Shown here piece after piece: positions 61,279 to 64,000 of a stretch of DNA of 64,000 bases; positions within the stretch are counted from its first letter, which is position 1; every line of letters starts with the position of its first letter. Source of the stretch: Hahellaceae bacterium (GTDB lineage Bacteria; Pseudomonadota; Gammaproteobacteria; Pseudomonadales; Oleiphilaceae); the NCBI GenBank assembly GCA_024234505.1, contig JACKOD010000004.1:372001-436000 (forward strand), read 5' to 3'. Position numbers and translations under genes: made by a program. Below the pieces are notes generated by a model. That model saw nothing but the letters and a program-made list of their open reading frames with translations. It did no database searches and had not been told where the DNA came from.

Positions 61279-64000
61279 TTACCTGTGCGGATGGTCAGTG
61301 TTTGAAGCTGCCTTTCGCTCGTTATTGTTTATGCTACTGGTGTCGGTGGGTGTAACTGAAGGTACCAATAGTTCGAATGTTTCCGGGGGGGCTGTTTTGT
61401 CGCTTTCAACCTGTGCCGGTAGATTAATTATCACCTTAGTGCCGATTCCCCTGACGGGATCGGCAGGGCTTGCAACGCGAATATGTCCGTAGTGATCTTC
61501 AATAATGCTGTAAACCAGTGATAACCCCAAACCGGTGCCTTTGTCGGGGTCCTTGGTGGTGTAAAATGGTTCGAAAATGACATCGAGTTGATCTGCCGGA
61601 ATACCGCAGCCTTCGTCGCAGACGGCAATAATAGCGGAGTAGCCCTCCAGTTTTCCAGTCACGCGTACAGTTGACTCGCTGGGAGAGGCATCTCGCGCAT
61701 TGGATAACAGGTTAATAAAGACCTGAACCAGTCGCTGTTCGTCGCCCATGACGAGTAATTCAGTATCACATTCGTTGAGATAGGTTATTTGCTTTTCACC
61801 GGCAAGCGACAGCAAATTGATCGCTTCCTGTATGCAGCGATAAAGATTTGCAGGCGCATGACTTTGAGAGGAAGAGTGATTTCCTGTGCGGGAAAAGTTC
61901 ATCAATGACTGGAGAATCCGCGAGATGCGTTTGGTTTGTTCCAGAATTTGTTGGGCGCTGTTGAGTAATGCCGGGTCTTCGGTTTCATAGCGCATATTCT
62001 GGGCCAGGCAGGCAATGCCGGTGACAGGGTTGCCAATTTCGTGGGCTACCCCGGCGGCCAGTCGACCAATGGATGCAAGGCGCTGGCTATGAACGAGTTC
62101 TTCTTCAAGAAGCTGATGATCGGTTTGGTCTTCTAACAGAATGACCAGTCCTCCCTCGCTGTTTTGCGGGCCTGCGATGGCGGATTTATGCAAATTAAAC
62201 CAGTGAGGCTTGCCGGTCAGATCAACACGTTTTTTGTGCTGATGCGGGCTTTCGTCTTGGGTGAAATCCTGCAACATCGCCGACCACGGGCTAGGAATAC
62301 GGTATAGGCTGGACCCTATCACCTGTTCTGCCGCGATGGTGGTGAGTTGTTCCATGGCCTGATTCCACATCAGGATTTCGCCGTCGTTACCTAGTGAGCA
62401 GGCAGCAATGGGCAGGTTCTGTAGTGTTTCCCTATGGTAACGGCGCAGGCTGTCGAGTTCGGCGGCCAGCCCGGTGAGGCGTGACTGGTAATCTTCCAGC
62501 GAACGCTCGACAAAATGAATATCCTGACTTCCCGATGTGCCTGTAATATTTTTATAGCTCAGATAGCGTTTGACCATGTCCTGGGCAATTTTTGGTCCCA
62601 TGAGTCCTGATAAGTTGGCTTCGATCTGGTCGCGCAGTCGTCGTAGCGCGTAAGGCCGGAACTCAATATCGGGCAATTTTAGTTCTTTTAGCGCGCGTTC
62701 AACTTCTCGACGAGCAACGCCTTCTCCCAGCGGCTTCGCCAGAAAGATCTTAAATTCTTCTGATGAGGTGGCTACCAATTCGCGGCGTTGCGGGCGAGAG
62801 AGTGTATCCACTGAGCAAGCTTGTGCCGCGCTTTCTTCTTCGGAGGAGGTTTTCGAAAATAATGAAACCACAACAAATACAGAGATGTTTAATGTTAGCG
62901 AAGCCAATGTGTAGATGTACCAGTCGGAACGCTGCAAATCAAAGTAGAAGTCAACGGGCAGCCAGGTAGTAATGTTGAAGCCCAGCATAAGAGGCAACAG
63001 CATCAGCGCGACCCAGCAGATTACACCGCTAATCAGCCCGGAGATAAAACCGGTTCGGTTGCCAATCGGCCAGAAAAGGACAGCCATGAGCCCTGGTAGC
63101 AATTGCAGCATGCCTGAAAAGGAAATAATACCGAGCTCTGAGAGGGACAGTTTGTCGCCAATGCTGTAGTAAAGCAGGTAGCTCAGAAAGATAAGTGCGG
63201 CGATCAGTGCGCGTTTGACCCACTTTAGCCAGTGATAGATGTTGTGTTGAGGCTTTGGCTGATAGATCGGGAGAATAATGTGATTGAGTACCATGCCCGA
63301 GAGCGCGAGTGTACTGACAATCATCATGCCGCTGGCGGCCGACAGCCCGCCAACAAAGGCAATCAGCGAGAGCCAGGGGGAATTGGTGGCAACGCCGATT
63401 CCTATCGTAAAATATTCGGGCAGCGTGGGGGCTCCCAGAGCGATACCTGCCCATAAAATGGGGAGGATGGGCAAGCTCATCACCAGCAGTAACAGGGGTA
63501 GCCCCCAGCTCGCCTTGAAGAGTGACTGTGGATTCTGATTTTCGGTGAATCCCATGTGGAACATGTGGGGCATGACCAGCGCGCTGGAGAAAAAAACCAG
63601 CAATAGTGCACGCCAGGCCGCATCGTCAATTCGCCGATCAAATGCGCTGACCCTTGGGCCCTGTATCAGCATCCAGTCTTCCATGCCGGAAAAACTGCCA
63701 AATACCTGAAATACGGCATAGCCGCCAATAACAAGCAGTGCAATGAGCTTGACCAGGGATTCGAACGCGATAGAAATCACCAATCCCTCGTTTTTCTCTC
63801 CGGATTGGCTGCCTCTTGCACCAAACAGGATGGCAAATATGGTGATTACGATGCAAAAGCCAAATCCTAGCGTGTACTTGGGGGCACCGGGGGTCAGAAT
63901 TTCTACGGATGTCATCACGGCCTGAATCTGCAGAGATAACAATGACAGACAGCCCAGCGCAGCAAACAGCGCGGTGAGTGTTCCGGCCCATTGGCTGCGA
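61279..64000 (-). CDS. cbrA: CbrA sensor kinase with a solute-symporter-like domain (partial)
   Basis: The frame stays open to base 64000, so the N-terminus is missing; about 906 residues are visible. The first 370 are a multi-helix SSS (sodium/solute symporter) domain (for example AASGMMIVSTLALSGMVLNHI). A linker, a PAS-like region (residues about 520-610) and a kinase follow: H-box GVAHEIGNPVTG, N-box VQVFINLLSNARDA, G1 VCDEGCGIP and G2 GTGLGLSLVYSI. The transporter-kinase fusion is the hallmark of CbrA, which phosphorylates CbrB; histidine uptake has been shown for Pseudomonas CbrA. Cotranscription with cbrB is likely. Confidence 0.92.
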   Translation of the reverse strand, partial: RSQWAGTLTALFAALGCLSLLSLQIQAVMTSVEILTPGAPKYTLGFGFCIVITIFAILFGARGSQSGEKNEGLVISIAFESLVKLIALLVIGGYAVFQVFGSFSGMEDWMLIQGPRVSAFDRRIDDAAWRALLLVFFSSALVMPHMFHMGFTENQNPQSLFKASWGLPLLLLVMSLPILPILWAGIALGAPTLPEYFTIGIGVATNSPWLSLIAFVGGLSAASGMMIVSTLALSGMVLNHIILPIYQPKPQHNIYHWLKWVKRALIAALIFLSYLLYYSIGDKLSLSELGIISFSGMLQLLPGLMAVLFWPIGNRTGFISGLISGVICWVALMLLPLMLGFNITTWLPVDFYFDLQRSDWYIYTLASLTLNISVFVVVSLFSKTSSEEESAAQACSVDTLSRPQRRELVATSSEEFKIFLAKPLGEGVARREVERALKELKLPDIEFRPYALRRLRDQIEANLSGLMGPKIAQDMVKRYLSYKNITGTSGSQDIHFVERSLEDYQSRLTGLAAELDSLRRYHRETLQNLPIAACSLGNDGEILMWNQAMEQLTTIAAEQVIGSSLYRIPSPWSAMLQDFTQDESPHQHKKRVDLTGKPHWFNLHKSAIAGPQNSEGGLVILLEDQTDHQLLEEELVHSQRLASIGRLAAGVAHEIGNPVTGIACLAQNMRYETEDPALLNSAQQILEQTKRISRILQSLMNFSRTGNHSSSQSHAPANLYRCIQEAINLLSLAGEKQITYLNECDTELLVMGDEQRLVQVFINLLSNARDASPSESTVRVTGKLEGYSAIIAVCDEGCGIPADQLDVIFEPFYTTKDPDKGTGLGLSLVYSIIEDHYGHIRVASPADPVRGIGTKVIINLPAQVESDKTAPPETFELLVPSVTPTDTSSINNNERKAASNTDHPHR

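Noticed and set aside
1..64000. CRISPR array or cas genes
   Set aside because: No regularly spaced direct repeats of CRISPR length and no Cas-like proteins were seen.

Overview
The window is chromosomal DNA of a gammaproteobacterium related to Pseudomonas, Marinobacter or Hahella. This rests on gene order, not on a species match. Three core blocks keep an arrangement known from Pseudomonas: gmk-rpoZ-spoT-ridA with rlmJ, oxyR and recG nearby; rpsU-yqeY-dnaG-rpoD-tRNA(CAT) divergent from tsaD-plsY/folB; and cbrA-cbrB-[sRNA]-pcnB-folK-panB-panC. No species name is justified from sequence alone.

Region by region: (1) 1-15,600 is accessory. It holds a probable defence operon on the minus strand (HTH regulator, PLD-nuclease/helicase/DUF3427, an unrecognised protein, an MqsR-like protein cut by the window edge), a mobile-element replication/regulation pair (AlpA and a DUF927 ATPase) with a repeat-rich origin-like region, a hipBA toxin-antitoxin pair with its operator, a roughly 1,560-residue uncharacterised repeat protein, and a broken second hipB. 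This block lies just upstream of gmk. (2) 15,650-35,730 is core: nucleotide and alarmone metabolism, oxidative-stress regulation, recombination, chemotaxis, and the tesA-ybbA-ybbP group. (3) 35,950-46,820 is a second accessory island in one tight minus-strand operon. It carries an XRE regulator, an hsdR gene broken by seven single-base frameshifts and one stop, an ATPase/TOPRIM-like domain in frame with the HsdR C-terminus, hsdM, hsdS, a GHKL-ATPase/PD-(D/E)XK protein, a DUF3800 protein and a small possible nuclease toxin. (4) 47,040-64,000 is core again: tRNA, rpoD, dnaG, yqeY, rpsU, tsaD, plsY, folB, two folK genes, panB, panC, pcnB, cbrB and cbrA, the last cut by the window edge.

How the genes work together: cbrA/cbrB encode a carbon/nitrogen two-component system. 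The 0.94-kb gap between cbrB and pcnB contains a GG-N10-GC sigma-54 promoter, upstream TGTTAC half-sites, four A-rich Hfq-type motifs and a terminal hairpin, in the order expected for a CrcZ-type RNA that relieves Hfq/Crc catabolite repression. In island 3 the methylase and specificity genes look intact while the restriction subunit is broken, so the locus could still modify DNA but probably cannot restrict it. The three genes after hsdS form a compact unit that I do not recognise as a named defence system.

Limits: no alignments, folding or composition calculations were run. Domain names rest on motifs read by eye, and residue positions are approximate.
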